NCBI GenBank assembly: GCA_950295325.1
Contig: OX485803.1
Location: forward strand, 26,226,001 to 26,290,000
Direction of reading: 5' to 3'
DNA from: Polytrichum commune
Taxonomy: Eukaryota > Streptophyta > Polytrichopsida > Polytrichales > Polytrichaceae
DNA length: 64,000 nt
The notes below the pieces were generated by a model that was not told the DNA's origin, ran no database searches, and saw only the letters and a program-made list of their open reading frames with translations. Position 1 is the first letter of the stretch. Every line of letters begins with the position of its first letter. The position numbers and the translations under genes are program-made. Positions 38,860-50,611 of the stretch are shown here, in pieces.

Positions 38860-40940
38860 AACTTTATGGCTTTGTTTTGGCGGAAATAATTAGTCGATAA
38901 GAGGAATTGAAAGGTGTCGGAGTGAGAGGACAAGCAAGTTTCAAGGAAGGTAGATCCACTTTGGACCACGTCCTCACATTATGTACTTTAATCAACCAAG
39001 AAGTATATGCAGGTCAATGTCTCTATTCTTGTTTTGTTGATTCCAAAAAAAACTTTTGATAGAGTCCCATGTGAGAAGTTTTGGGCTCACCTCTAGCGAC
39101 TAGGTGTATCACCTCATCTAAAACATGTTATAACAACCATGTACACCCTAGTCTACACAAAAGTTCAAATAAATGATGACACACATGGTGAAGTAATGAC
39201 CGACATTGGTGTTAAACAAGGGTGTCCCCTCTCTCCCACACTAGAGTAGAGGCGCTCATAACCAATCATTTAAGAGATTATGCCCAAGATTTAGAGAAGC
39301 ACAAGGCGGTGCAAATTTTCCTTGTGTAGGAAGATAGAAATTAGGAGGATTGCAAATTTTTGGTAGTTTCATTCCTCAAATTAAAATTAATATGCAATTT
39401 TGAAGCCAAAAGTTGGGCCAAACATATTATCAATGTTTAGAGTATGAAATAACCACTCATTTTAACCGGTCATTCCTCCTCACTTTAGCACTCAAAACCA
39501 AGACATGTGTCATGACACTATTGGGTTCGGCCTGATCGAAATTTAATCCTAGCATGATTGAAATTCACTCGTAACATTATCAAAATTCTTGTATCCTATA
39601 GATTGTCAATGGGCTCCTAATTGGGAATAGGCAACTCTACTATATTTGGCTTGTACATTGATGAACTTGAAACATATTTTCACAAGATCCATGGGGATTC
39701 TCGGTGTTGTCATTTTTCTTTATGCTAACGATGTTGTTCTATTCTCTAAATCTGGAGCAAGCCTACAAAGACTTTTAGACAAGCTATATGAGTTTTAGTC
39801 TTTTTCTAGCCTTGAAGCCAATTTATCTAAGACTAAAATAATGATATGTGACTGCAACAAAAGAAAATCAAACCAAAAGGCATTTTACCTAGACAAGAAC
39901 CCAATTGAGATAACCCATCAATACAAATACCTTGGGATTGATTTTTATTCACATGAATAATTTGAGTTGTCTAGTAAAAGGTGAAGAATCATAGGTATAA
40001 AAAGCCTAATGGCCGCTTTAAGGAAAGAGGTAGTAGTCATAGTCACATGTTGAGAACTCAAATCCCATCTTCAAGGCTTTGGTGCTTCCAACTTTCACAT
40101 ATGGCACTGAAATTTGGGGAGGCAACTTGCAAAACTCTCATTTGAAGGTTTTTGAGAAGGGCATGAAGATTCATATGACGTCTCACATCAAAGTGCGTTT
40201 TTTGTCAACCTATCATGTTTTATTGGCCGAAATTTGGAGAACTTCCCATAGAATTATACGTTCTCAAGCTCCATGTAGGTTTTTAGCAACAACTCGCCCA
40301 CATATCCCCCTCTTGGTTAGTTAGTAAAGTAGCCTCACTATCCCATCACTTGGCCAAACATTAATTTAACACCTGGAAAACATCGACAACCATGTGGGAG
40401 ACATCATGGGATCTATCTCATTGGGACATGCATGACAACCCAATCACACCCAAAATAATATATGATGATATCAAGGAGGCCTTTCTTGCTAAAGAATGGA
40501 ACTCTTATCACCTCTCAACAAAGAAACTAGATTATTCTCCACCTTAAGGATTCTCTCATATACGAATGTGAATTGTACTTGAAGCAACCATCGACACCAC
40601 CACAATACATGATCCTTGCCGCTTACCACACATCAAACCATATATTAGCCATTGAAATTGGATGATGGTGGGACAATGGTCAACTATCCCTATCTCTAGA
40701 GCTAGGAGACTATGCCACTTTTACTCCTATAATGCAGTTGAAATGAGGCACATTTTGTGTTGGAATATCCCCTATATAAGCCCATTAGAGATAAGTTTCC
40801 ATCACTATTTGAGAATGTACTCCTAGGGAGTGTCGAGTCTTTCTTTCAATTGGACCACCTAGTTGACATTAGCCTCTATCTCATGGAGTCTACCACACTC
40901 CACCACTCTAGAGAATTACCTGGTTTCAAACCATCATAAT
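38860..40940 (+). pseudogene. LINE (non-LTR retrotransposon) reverse transcriptase remnant
   Basis: Plus-strand frames give, in order, LYGFVLAEIISR, GQASFKEGRSTLDHVLTL, FVDSKK with a one-base insertion before TFDRVP, GVKQGCPLSPTL, then after an insertion GLYIDELETYF, the catalytic box as ANDVVLFSKSG (family YADD), LSKTKIM, KYLGIDF, VLPTFTYGTEIWGG and a C-terminal LYKPIRDKFPSLF. This order is that of plant LINE reverse transcriptases through their C-terminal region. The endonuclease part is absent. Stops, frameshifts and the first Asp of the active box (AND for ADD) show it is dead. Confidence 0.8.
39244..39642. mobile_element. ~400-bp insertion inside the LINE, possibly a TA-target MITE
   Basis: The LINE frame breaks after PLSPTL and resumes at 39645 with FGLYIDEL. 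The ends 'agtagaggcgc' and the complement of the right end 'agtagagttgc' are weak inverted repeats, and TA flanks both sides (39242-39243 and 39643-39644). Assignment to Tc1/mariner-type MITEs is tentative. Confidence 0.5.
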
Positions 40941-41028
40941 GTACTTTCAAATTCATTAACCTTTTAGCTTCCTGGACTCTAAAATCAATTTCATTTCATT
41001 GGCAAACAACCAATCAACCACAATTATG

Positions 41029-41456
41029 TTGTCGTGTAAATAGCGATCGTGTGTTATTGCAACTCGAGTACCAACCACCACTAACAAACAACACTAAAAC
41101 ATAGCAAAGTCACACATAAACAACACACCTCGACAGAAAAGGAAGAGAGTCAAACACTCATAAAAGCTCTAATCTCTCTTCAAATGCACACAATGAGTCA
41201 AGCTATATCTCACTTCACCATGGGAAAATCCAAGAGTGTAAGAAAGGGGAAAGAACTCAAGATTTATTGCAAATACATGCAATCTTCACCTCACACAAGC
41301 TCTCTCCACACACTCATTCACAAGACTTGACTTGGCAAGAATGCCAAGACAAGGAGGAGGGAGCCTTCCTCTCCACAACTAAGATTCATCCATCCAAATC
41401 TAGATGGATGAAACCCAACGGATAAGGTGCAGCCGTTGACGCCGCATACCGTGACA
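41029..41456. mobile_element. Solo LTR (428 bp), relative of the methyltransferase retrotransposon
   Basis: It begins TGTCGTGTAAA and ends ACCGTGACA, with ATGT on both sides (41025-41028 and 41457-41460). It shares 'gagtcaagctat-tctcact', 'gaatccaagagtg', 'caagacttgacttg' and 'cttcctctccaca' phrases with the LTR at 46491-47031, but is clearly diverged and shorter. No internal region is attached, so it is most simply a recombined solo LTR. Confidence 0.75.
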
Positions 41457-41460
41457 ATGT

Positions 41461-44400
41461 TGATTGATTAAGTATGTTTTTAGGAATAAGTGTTATAGTT
41501 AGCAAAACTACTTATAGTGTTTCAATCTAAACCAATCTTGCACAATTTCCTTGCAATCATGTATCTATGCAAGGTCACTCCAAAGCCAAGGTCCACATCA
41601 AATTAACCCCTAAATGTTCTATGAGGATGTTTTTGTCCAAATGATAAATTTTGGAAGGGTGGTTGGATATGTAAACGAATTCACTTTGCTTCAAGTTTTT
41701 GTGGTGATTGAAAATTACCTAAAAATATCCTTAAGGAACTATCAATGTGCCCCAAGATAGATGCCTTGGGACTTCGTTATCTAGAGAAGTTTACGAACCA
41801 TCTCCGTTGAATAGTGTTTCATGATAGGTTGTGAGAGGAAGACATATACTGGAAATATTCTAATAATGTGTTTTGAATTTCTTTTGAAATGCCTTATAAC
41901 ACTTATAAACTTCTTCAACACATTGTTAAACACAAATTTCAAGATAATGTTTTCAATAAATCTTGAATTTTAGGGACCCTATATTTAAGTGTTCATGTTT
42001 ATGTAGTTTGCAATTATAATGACCACTCTAAGGATAATGTCATGCCTCTAATTGGAGTGACACATCATGACACTTGCCGGAATGGACCTTCGGGTGACAT
42101 TCAAGTCATGTTAGGCAATGAGATGATGGAAACCTACGTTGAGGGTGGCTAAGTGCATGCATGACGCTAAAGAGATGCTAAACGGACCATAATATGCCTT
42201 GTGAAGGCTGAGTGCAGGGGTTTTCTTGAGAAGAGTTGCAATCTGCTTCCTAAGGACAACAACCTTTTTTTAATCACCTCAAATCTAGATCTTAACTAAT
42301 TAGGGGTTTTTAAACTACAGTTAGAAAGGCCTTGTCAAGGGCTTCCCAACAATGTAAAGCACGTCCTAATCAAACAATGGATGTGGCTTGTTGATCCCAT
42401 AAAGTTTGCAATAGAGTTAGCCCCAAAAGTGGCAATTGGCCTCACTTTGAGGTGGACATTTCATTCTTTGACAGTGAGGTGGGCTCCTTACATGGAGGTC
42501 CATAAGTTTACATGAGTGGGGAAGGGTGTGGAAGTCACTAGGTTGTGTCGTGAGACTTCCCCCACTCCGGGGACTACACTAAATACTATATTTAGTGTTA
42601 CCAATTCTATTTGTCTTGCTTAAAACTAATTGTAAACCGCATGTGTAGTGTCACCACCACTAAATGTGAACCCAACATTATTTGTCATTCCTTTTAGAAA
42701 AAATTGGGCATTAGAACTATACAATGGTGCAAATATTGTCACTTACTAAGTGGGTTTTTAAAGTGGTAACATTAACTTGCAAGGAGTTAGAGGCATGTAC
42801 CTAGGACCATGAGTCAAGGTGGTTTCTGTCTCTGAACATCATTAGTATTGAGGTCCAGGGTATCTTGTACTAATGTGTTGCCTTTGCACTAAGTGTGGAT
42901 CTAGGTTGCGATAATAAACATGGATTCATGAGAGGTTGTCTAGAGCTTGCCTACAAATACATGAACTTCAGCTGATAGAAGGTGCCATATAAACATTAAT
43001 TTTTCAATGTGTGAGACCCCATCAACCCATCATGTTCCAGTCCGGCTTGGTTTTTAGATGCATGTCCACTCAATGGGATTATTACTACTCCTTAAAATAA
43101 CACATTTTTGTCTTGGGTTTTGATCATTATGGATTGTTGTCCATTAACATGTCAACAATAGGTATCCATTAGACAAGTAAAATGTTTGACAAAAAAGAAT
43201 GATAATTTGGCAACAAACGAAATAGAATAAAATGGATTTTTACACACACATATAGATATATAGATAGATATAAAACTCTTGTTGAACTAAATGTAAAATT
43301 GATCAACTCCAAAGGTAAGGATTTCTAAGTCCTAAGTTTTCAAGTGCTTGAAATTTGGGTCATTTGAGAGCAAGCTATGGAGACAAGATACCACATGGTT
43401 TTGGATGTTTTCAAAGATACCGCACTTCAAAAGCAACACAACCAACCTATGCACAAACAACCCTAGGAACAAGTAACATGACAAATGGGTGGTCATAATT
43501 AAAAAAGTGGGCTCATTATCATCAACTTCATGTGGATTCGGTGGGCCAAGGGTGTTGGTTGACACTATACTACAACTATGGGAGTACATTATTCCTCTAC
43601 TAGCACCCATGATGAGGGGATCAAAGTGGCAAATAAAGACATGTCTAGCTAGCCGATCTTTTCACAATTTCAAGGAGACATAAGTTAGGTCATACGATTT
43701 TGGCCATGCAAATGGCCATGGGAAGATGAGGCTACCGTTAGTCCATGAAGATATCTCACCTACGATTCCACACACCTACTACAACTACAACTATGTACTT
43801 ATGCCAATTAATGGCATCCTATTCGATGTGAATTTCTAGCTATAAAACTGCTCCACAATCAACAGTGAACATAATTGGGAGGACATATGTATTCTCTTCA
43901 GAAACCAGTAAACATGCACTTCAGATAATCGCAACTAAAATAAAGGAGGTCTGATTTTCAAACCGATTTCCGCTAATGTTTCGTCGTAGATTTACTGATG
44001 CAACTCATATTTTGTTGTGTAAACCTAACTGGTAGAAGTTGGAGAACATGAGAAACGAACTGAATAACACCCACATACCTTCAACGAAATCGATTTTACC
44101 TTTCAATAACTTGGAACCACGAGTCAACAAAGCGAGTCGAACCTATTCAAAAAGTCACACTAATGGGCCTACTACTCCTTTGTGTTAGCTAGTAGTGTCT
44201 TTGGTTTACGAAGTCAATTAGATACGGCCTACAACGGGTTGGTGTCTTTGTTCAAAATAGAAGGAATTTTGCACATCAACTTGGATTGTTTTGTTTGATT
44301 ATGCGGACACATGTGGTAGCCATGTGCAATTGTTTCAGATCACGAGAGCCGAGGCCCACAATTGTGCTGTAAGTAGCCAATGTTGCGGACGTAGGAGATT

Positions 44401-46486
44401 TGCTATCTAGAAAGTGAATGATAAACTAAGGAAAGTGGGATATGGATGTGCTCAAGCAAGTACCATTACACTAGCCAACATAGTCTACGTAAATTGCAGC
44501 AAGTGATCATCAGCACGGTGGCCTGAAGTGATGAGCTTTATTGGCTCTGTCTGTAGGACAGAGCCTATGCATCAACTTCTTCATTTCAAGAGCAAATTTC
44601 CTAACCACTTTGTGTTCACACTTGGACGTTACTTGTTCTTGTTATTTTTGGTCCATTTTATGTAATGTGGATGTTAACTATAGTTTATATATATATATAA
44701 GTGCTCCCTAAAATGCATTGAAAGAAATCTAGTTAACTATAATTATTTCGGTAGTTCTTGATTATTTATTTTAAAAAATTTGGGTGATAAATGAGTAGCT
44801 TCGATCCTCGACCTGTATTTGAGAAGAAGGTGCACAAAATCCAAGAAAGGTTTTGGTATAGTGAATAGCCATGAATTGGCATGAGCAAAGTGGACTACTA
44901 CAATTGTAGTCTTTCATAATAAAGGACAGAGCCTCACGGTTCTACCGTTTTCTTGTTAATTAGCACTAATGCAATAATAGTCCTAAGTACAAATTTAACG
45001 CACCAAGTTACATTTTCTGATGAGTTTGAGGACTTCCACAAGTTGTCTCATATCGATCTAAGTTATGCCAGTGCATAAAAAGGGTACTTGCCCTCAAAAA
45101 GTATCTCAATGGGGATATTTGGGTACATGGTCTGCAAGATCTTTTCTAACGTACGGTTTTCAGAGGGAATATGATAATAATGCAGCGTTGGGTTCCTACG
45201 CCGACAACAAGCCATAATTTAGGGCCACTTCACACATGAGACTGAGAGCCCGTGACCATTACACTTCAAGCACTCTCATTGGTGGAAGAGGCGGAGCCGG
45301 TCCAAGTTCGCTTCACACTAGGCTTGAGGGACCAACGGAGTAAGTGAATGCAAGACGGATGTAATGTCTACATGGATTCCTACATGGCATTGAATGGATC
45401 ACGTTTCATGGTCACTTGCATTATTTTCAAAAACCACCTCTTTGAGGTAGGTTTAACACAAAATTGGGAGACCATGGCATTCCAAATGCTCACAACCGTT
45501 GGTTTATTCTATTTTATCATGTGTGAGGACCCGCATGAATAGAAATTCATTGAAATAGCATTTGGTTGAGGGCCCGATCACATATGACTTCACATTACAC
45601 TTGAGGATCCATGACCACACTACATGATTTTGGAGGTGTCTTAAGATGGCCTTTGGACACTTTCTTTTGGGCTCTCACAATTTCATGGTCACGGCTCTTG
45701 GCTCAAGTCTGAAGTGGCCCTGGTTTTGAAAGAAAGCTTGAAGACTTGAGAGTTGCTTAAGAATGTTCAACTGACAGTGGAGGCTTAGTGATTCTATCAT
45801 ATTGGAACTCCAAATACTACATAGTTCCTTTGCAAGTGTAGGCCATGTTCGACCTCACTACATTGTTTATGGTATTTAGCATCATGTATATTATTTGCGA
45901 AGGGCTTAAACTAGATGCCTAGAGGTCTCATAGCATTGAAATGACTTAGAAAACTATATCAAATTATATAAAAATAAAAACAACCGAACATTTGGGTGAA
46001 GACCAAATTAAATAAAATGAAATGTAGGAAAAGTTGAGTTGCAAATTATTGTTAAAGATAACTTCACAATGTATATAATTTTTTTTGAAACGCCTATTTT
46101 TTAACCTTGTAGAGCATCTAATTTAAAAAGAATCATACGAGTAGATGCCTCCAAGTAAAATTAGAAGTCATTGGCAATTTTTTATTCATAATAAAAAATA
46201 TTGAAATATTATGAAAAAACTCAAAAAGTTGGGTAGTTTGGCCTATAGTACATGTATCAACAAAAATCATATAATTAAGCTATTATATGCTTCAAGGAAT
46301 ATTAATTTCTTATATATAATTACATTTTTGGATTCCTTGTTAGAAGGGCTACAAGAGTATCCTCCATTAAAACAAATTATATCACTAGATATTGGACTAA
46401 AATGCAAAATACGTGATTATAATTAGGGCCATATAATACGGGAGTTGCATACCCAAGGGATGATGTTGGTGGTTCTCATCTTCTTG
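41461..46486. other. Repeat-derived spacer, no gene supported
   Basis: Contains an ACACTAAATA/TATTTAGTGT palindrome near 42573-42600 and short AT runs. Frames are short and unrecognised. Confidence 0.4.
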
Positions 46487-46490
46487 ACAA

Positions 46491-47031
46491 TGTCGTGTAA
46501 ACTAAGATCGTTAAACACAACAGATCGAGTGTCGTCATCAACATCAATTAGCAAAATAAACATAGCAAACTAATATGCTAAACAACCACGTTGTCAAGTA
46601 TAAGGGTTTCTCTCTCCAAGCTCAAGAAACTAAGAAGTCTCCTTACAAAGCTTAAGAAACTCTAAAATTCACACACAAGAGTCAAGCTATCTCTCACTCT
46701 ACAAAGGGAGAATCCAAGAGTGCAAGTGATGGAGAAAGAATGCAAAGGCTTTACTCATGATCTACTACACCATAGCCATAAGATAGCAACAACAAGCTCT
46801 CTCTCTCTCAAAACACACTCACAAGACTTGACTTGACAACAATGGCAAGTCAAGATGCCTTCCTCTCCACATAACCCCAATCCTATGTGGATTTCATCCA
46901 TGGAGTGGATGAACAACTAACTAGGACTCCCAATGGAGTCCATAATCCATCCAAACACACATGGACTCCTAATGGAGTCCATTTACTCCTAATTTGACGT
47001 GACTTGGCCCCCGATGTCGCCTCACATGACA
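46491..47031 (-). repeat. Complete LTR (3' LTR in coding orientation), 541 bp
   Basis: Bounded by TGTCGTG and CATGACA. Positions 46590-47031 match 58664-59105 with three differences. Positions 46491-46589 match 47034-47132 exactly. Confidence 0.85.
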
Positions 47032-47033
47032 GC

Positions 47034-47132
47034 TGTCGTGTAAACTAAGATCGTTAAACACAACAGATCGAGTGTCGTCATCAACATCAATTAGCAAAAT
47101 AAACATAGCAAACTAATATGCTAAACAACCAC
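47034..47132 (-). repeat. Extra 99-bp copy of the LTR terminus, next to the complete LTR
   Basis: Identical over 99 bases to 46491-46589, and separated from the complete LTR only by the dinucleotide GC. The same 99 bases are missing from the right-hand LTR, whose remaining 442 bases begin at 58664. Confidence 0.9.
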
Positions 47133-47467
47133 CTCTTCAAGTGCCCCCCCCTAGCAGATAAGGAGCCCCTCCAATCGGCTAGGAACAAACACACTCATTG
47201 GTAGAGGTGTTGAACATGATGAAGTTGTTACTACATCTATACATATCCAATTGGATAGTGGTAATCTAAGGAATTAAATTCATGGTTGAGGAAGTAACCC
47301 AAGAACTGTAGGCTGGGTGCAATGTGAGCCCCATCTTTAATTGCCTTCAACAATTTATGTTGAATTCTTTGATAACTCTCCCAATGTGATTTTCAATCCC
47401 ATAAAACTTCCGACCAACTAGATAACAACTTCACCACTAAGACATGTGGCAAACATCCACAAAGTCC

Positions 47468-47938
47468 CTAATCATGACCATTAACGGCCATGGAGTGGGA
47501 GGCTTTCCGACAACGAAGACAAACCCAATTGCTAGAAGGAAGAGTAAAAAGGGGAGGTGTTAAACATGTCATGTGCCATCCACGTTGACAATGGTCGTAT
47601 AATAACATCGTTGCAGCTCCTTTATTCTCTCCACACACATAACAAGGCAGACCCTGTGGTACAATCGCCAACTCGGGATGTACAGAGCCGTCGATGGGAA
47701 GGTGACATGGAGCACAATTCTTTGAATGCTCACGACATTCCCGTCCATCCTTGCCTTCAAGCAATAATATACCACTTGGTAAAACATCTTTTACCCGCAA
47801 AATTGTGCACCCAGCCTTGACATCCAATGTCGTAGGCGCCTCCCGTTGCAAGTAAACATAATCCCCCTTAGAAAATCTACGAACCTGAGGTCGATAAGCT
47901 CCACTGCGGATCCGGGCATACCGTAATGTATCACGATG
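47468..47938 (-). pseudogene. Integrase C-terminal tail and PHD finger of the retroelement polyprotein
   Basis: After a short basic stretch (HRDTLRYARIRSGAYRPQ, just after the stop at 47939-47941) and a barrel-like segment (FSKGDYVYLQR ... ILRVKDVLPSGILLLEG), the tail encodes PCYVCGENKG, MLLYDHCQRGWHMTCLTPPL and WVCLRC. This is the Cys4-His-Cys3 pattern of a PHD finger, the fold that reads histone H3 tails. The third zinc-binding Cys of the usual LLCDxC is Tyr here. The final stop is the TAG at 47468-47470. Ty3 chromoviruses usually carry a chromodomain at this place; a PHD finger could play a similar targeting role, which is an inference. Confidence 0.75.
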
Positions 47939-48901
47939 TTAAGCTATGTTTAAGTTCTTCATGGCCATAGGCATGGCCTTTTGAAAGAATTCTGCTCGGT
48001 CATGAAGACATTGAGCCCAAACATCTGGATCATCCAAGTCTACTACAGGAGCCAATTTCTCTCGCACAGAGCTAGGTAAAATTGGTTCCCGTCCATACAA
48101 GAGTTGGTAAGGACTATAGGATGCCAAAGATGTTTGCCTGCTGAAACGGTAACCCATTGCTATCCATAGTAACATCAAGTCCCAATCGCGATGGTTGCCA
48201 TGAAACAACCCATACTTCCGCAAACCGCGCTTGACAATTTGAACAACTCGTTCAGCTAAGCCATCTGCCTCAGGGTGATCTCTGGAAGTTGTTCGATGAT
48301 CAATCAAAGCCTTAGTACACAAAGCCTCGAAAGATCCAAGAAATTCTCTCCCTTGATCCGTCAACACCTCTGCAGGTGTTCCAAACCGTGCCAAAACTCG
48401 ATCAAGAAATGCCATAGCCGCCAATTATGAGGAATTTTGGGGAAGAGCCACGAGTTCAATCCACTTACTAAAATGCTCCACCATCACAAGTACATACTTT
48501 GCCCCACGTGGAGTGATAGTAAGTGGTCCGGCAAAATCCAAAGACCAACGATATCCCAAACCCATAATAGGTAAAGGGTGAAGTTGAGGTGATAAACTAT
48601 TAAAACTTGACCTGACCCGGTCACATACTTCACACCTAGAAACATAAGTGGCAACCTGTTGATACATACCAGTCCACCAATATTAGTTGCGCAACATAGA
48701 GTGTGTCCTTCGCACTCCAAAATGTCCAAGCTCCTCGTGCACTTGCCGCACTAAAGAAGCTCTTTGATATGGCCTTAGAACGATGCGCCTCGTTCCGTTC
48801 GGCCACACATGAAATAACAAGCCGTTTGCCCAACGAAACCTTGTTATTCGATGGCTAACTCTATCTCGCTCCATAGCAGATAGTCCAAGAGGAAATATCC
48901 C
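47939..48901 (-). pseudogene. Integrase domain of the retroelement polyprotein
   Basis: An N-terminal zinc-binding HHCC module (HEELGHFG ... SRCEVCDR) is followed by the catalytic core: first Asp in WSLDFAGPL, second Asp in LTDQGREFLG, and Glu in HPEADGLAERVV. The spacing is that of Ty3/Gypsy integrases, which join element DNA to the host chromosome. In-frame stops lie at 48683-48685 (just before YWW), 48425-48427 and 47939-47941. The reading frame itself never shifts. The catalytic triad is intact. Confidence 0.85.
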
Positions 48902-49675
48902 TTATTGAAGTTTGTGCAAGACCGCATGGTCTTCCCATACATCACTAACAACGAGAGATTTATCAACCTCCTCATCTTGTTCTTCCACAATGATCTCAGT
49001 AGCCAATCCCGACATCATTGTAAGATATGTGGCAGCATGCCAACCCGGCACTGCCTCACGATCACAATCTCCATGCCACCTGGCTCCAGTTAAATCCTCA
49101 TTTGAAGGACTTGAATTGCGAGACAATCCGTCTGCATCCAATTTGGCAATTCCTGCTCGGTGAACAACTTCAAAGTCATATTCTTGAAGTAACAATGCCC
49201 ACCTAGCAAGTTTCCCGGTGAGTTTATCTGATTCCATAAGCCATTTTAAAGGCTGATGATCAGTCACCAAAGTAAATTTTTGCCCATACAAATAAGGTCG
49301 AAAATGTGCAATGGCCCAAACGGCCGCGAAGGCCTCGCCTTCATAAGAAGAATAATTAGATTCAGCATTATTATTGCTTCTAGATGCATAAACCACCACA
49401 TATTCCTTTCCCTCTTCATCTTTCTGTGTCAATACCGCTCCCAATCCCACTGCACTCCAATCCGTGTGCAATTGAAAAGCTCTAGACACATCCGGGCGTC
49501 GAAGCACTGGCGCTGAACCGAGCCTCTGCTTCAATGTATCAAATGCATGTTGTTGTTCCCGACTCCAAATCTATGGTTGGTATTTCCCCGTGAGAATGGT
49601 GAGAGGTTTGGCAATCAAACTAAAGTTTTTGACAAACCTTCTATAATAATTTGCCAATCCTAGAAATGCCCGAAG
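48902..49675 (-). pseudogene. RNase H domain of the retroelement polyprotein
   Basis: It begins with the RT-RNase H connection LRAFLGLANYYRRFVKNF. RNase H acidic residues are seen in FQLHTDWSAVGLGAVL, YEGEAFAAVWAI and LVTDHQPLKWLM, followed by LQEYDFEVVHRAG and ADGLSR. It would degrade the RNA strand during reverse transcription. In-frame stops are TAG at 49571-49573 (a Trp is expected here by family pattern, so TGG to TAG is plausible) and TAA at 48902-48904. Confidence 0.85.
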
Positions 49676-50611
49676 TCATGGTACATCACTAGGTGCGGGA
49701 ATTTTGTGCAAAGCATCCACCTTCGCCTGTTGCACACCAAGACCGCTAGGAACAATCATGTGGCCTAAATAGGGCAATCGATCATGGAAAAACTTACATT
49801 TGCCATGATGTAAACGGAGTCCCCACCGTTGTAGTCGTTCAAATACCGCTTGCAAATGTCTCACATGATCTTGTGGACTATTACTAAAGATGATAACATC
49901 ATCAATGTAACATCTAGCAAACGGTAAACCAGCCAATAATTGGTCCATCACCCGTTGAAATTCAGCTGGTGCATTCTTAAGACCGAATGGCAAAAATTTC
50001 CAATGATAAAGTTGATCCTTGCCATCTTTATCAATTGCCCAAAATACGGTCTTTACCCGATCACCCAACAACAAAGGTAATTGATGATAACCAGACCTCA
50101 AATCCAGAGTGCTGAAGATTCTAGCAAATCCCAGTGCATCAAACAACTCCTCTGGCATCGGCATTGGATATCGATCCGACTTGGTCTTGCGGTTGACTAG
50201 ACGATAATTACCACACATCCATTTTTCCGTCCAATTGCCAAAGATATATTTCTTTGAAGGCATAACCGTGGCACAAGCATACTCTCCATTGGAGAGTTCA
50301 ATCAATTCCGCTGCCAATAATTCTTGACATCGAGTTTGAACACCCAACCTTTCAGATGTACTAAGTCTGTACGGCCGTCTGAAAATATGATGGTCGTCCT
50401 CGAGTTGAATACGAACAGGTTTACCTTTATATCCTTCAAGATCATGAAGACTAAAGGCAAAACAATTACGGTAAGAGCGAATAAATGCCCGTACCTTTCG
50501 TGCTTCGACACCAGTAAGTTTTGGCCCCACTTCAATTGGCCAATCGTCAAACTCCGTAGTTTCCTTCTTCATAGAAGGATTGCCAGTTGGTGCCAGCACA
50601 ACTTGTGATTG
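49676..50611 (-). pseudogene. Reverse transcriptase domain of the retroelement polyprotein
   Basis: A 307-residue open stretch contains YRLSTSERLGVQ, the substrate loop of CGNYRLVNRKTKSDRYPMP, LDLRSGYHQLPL, FGLKNAPAEFQRVMD, the catalytic box CYIDDVIIFS and the thumb phrase KCKFFHDRLPYLGH. All catalytic Asp residues are present. It lies between the methyltransferase and RNase H in the same frame. Stops at 50612-50614 (TAG) and 49676-49678 (TGA) bound it. It is less damaged than its neighbours. Confidence 0.9.
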
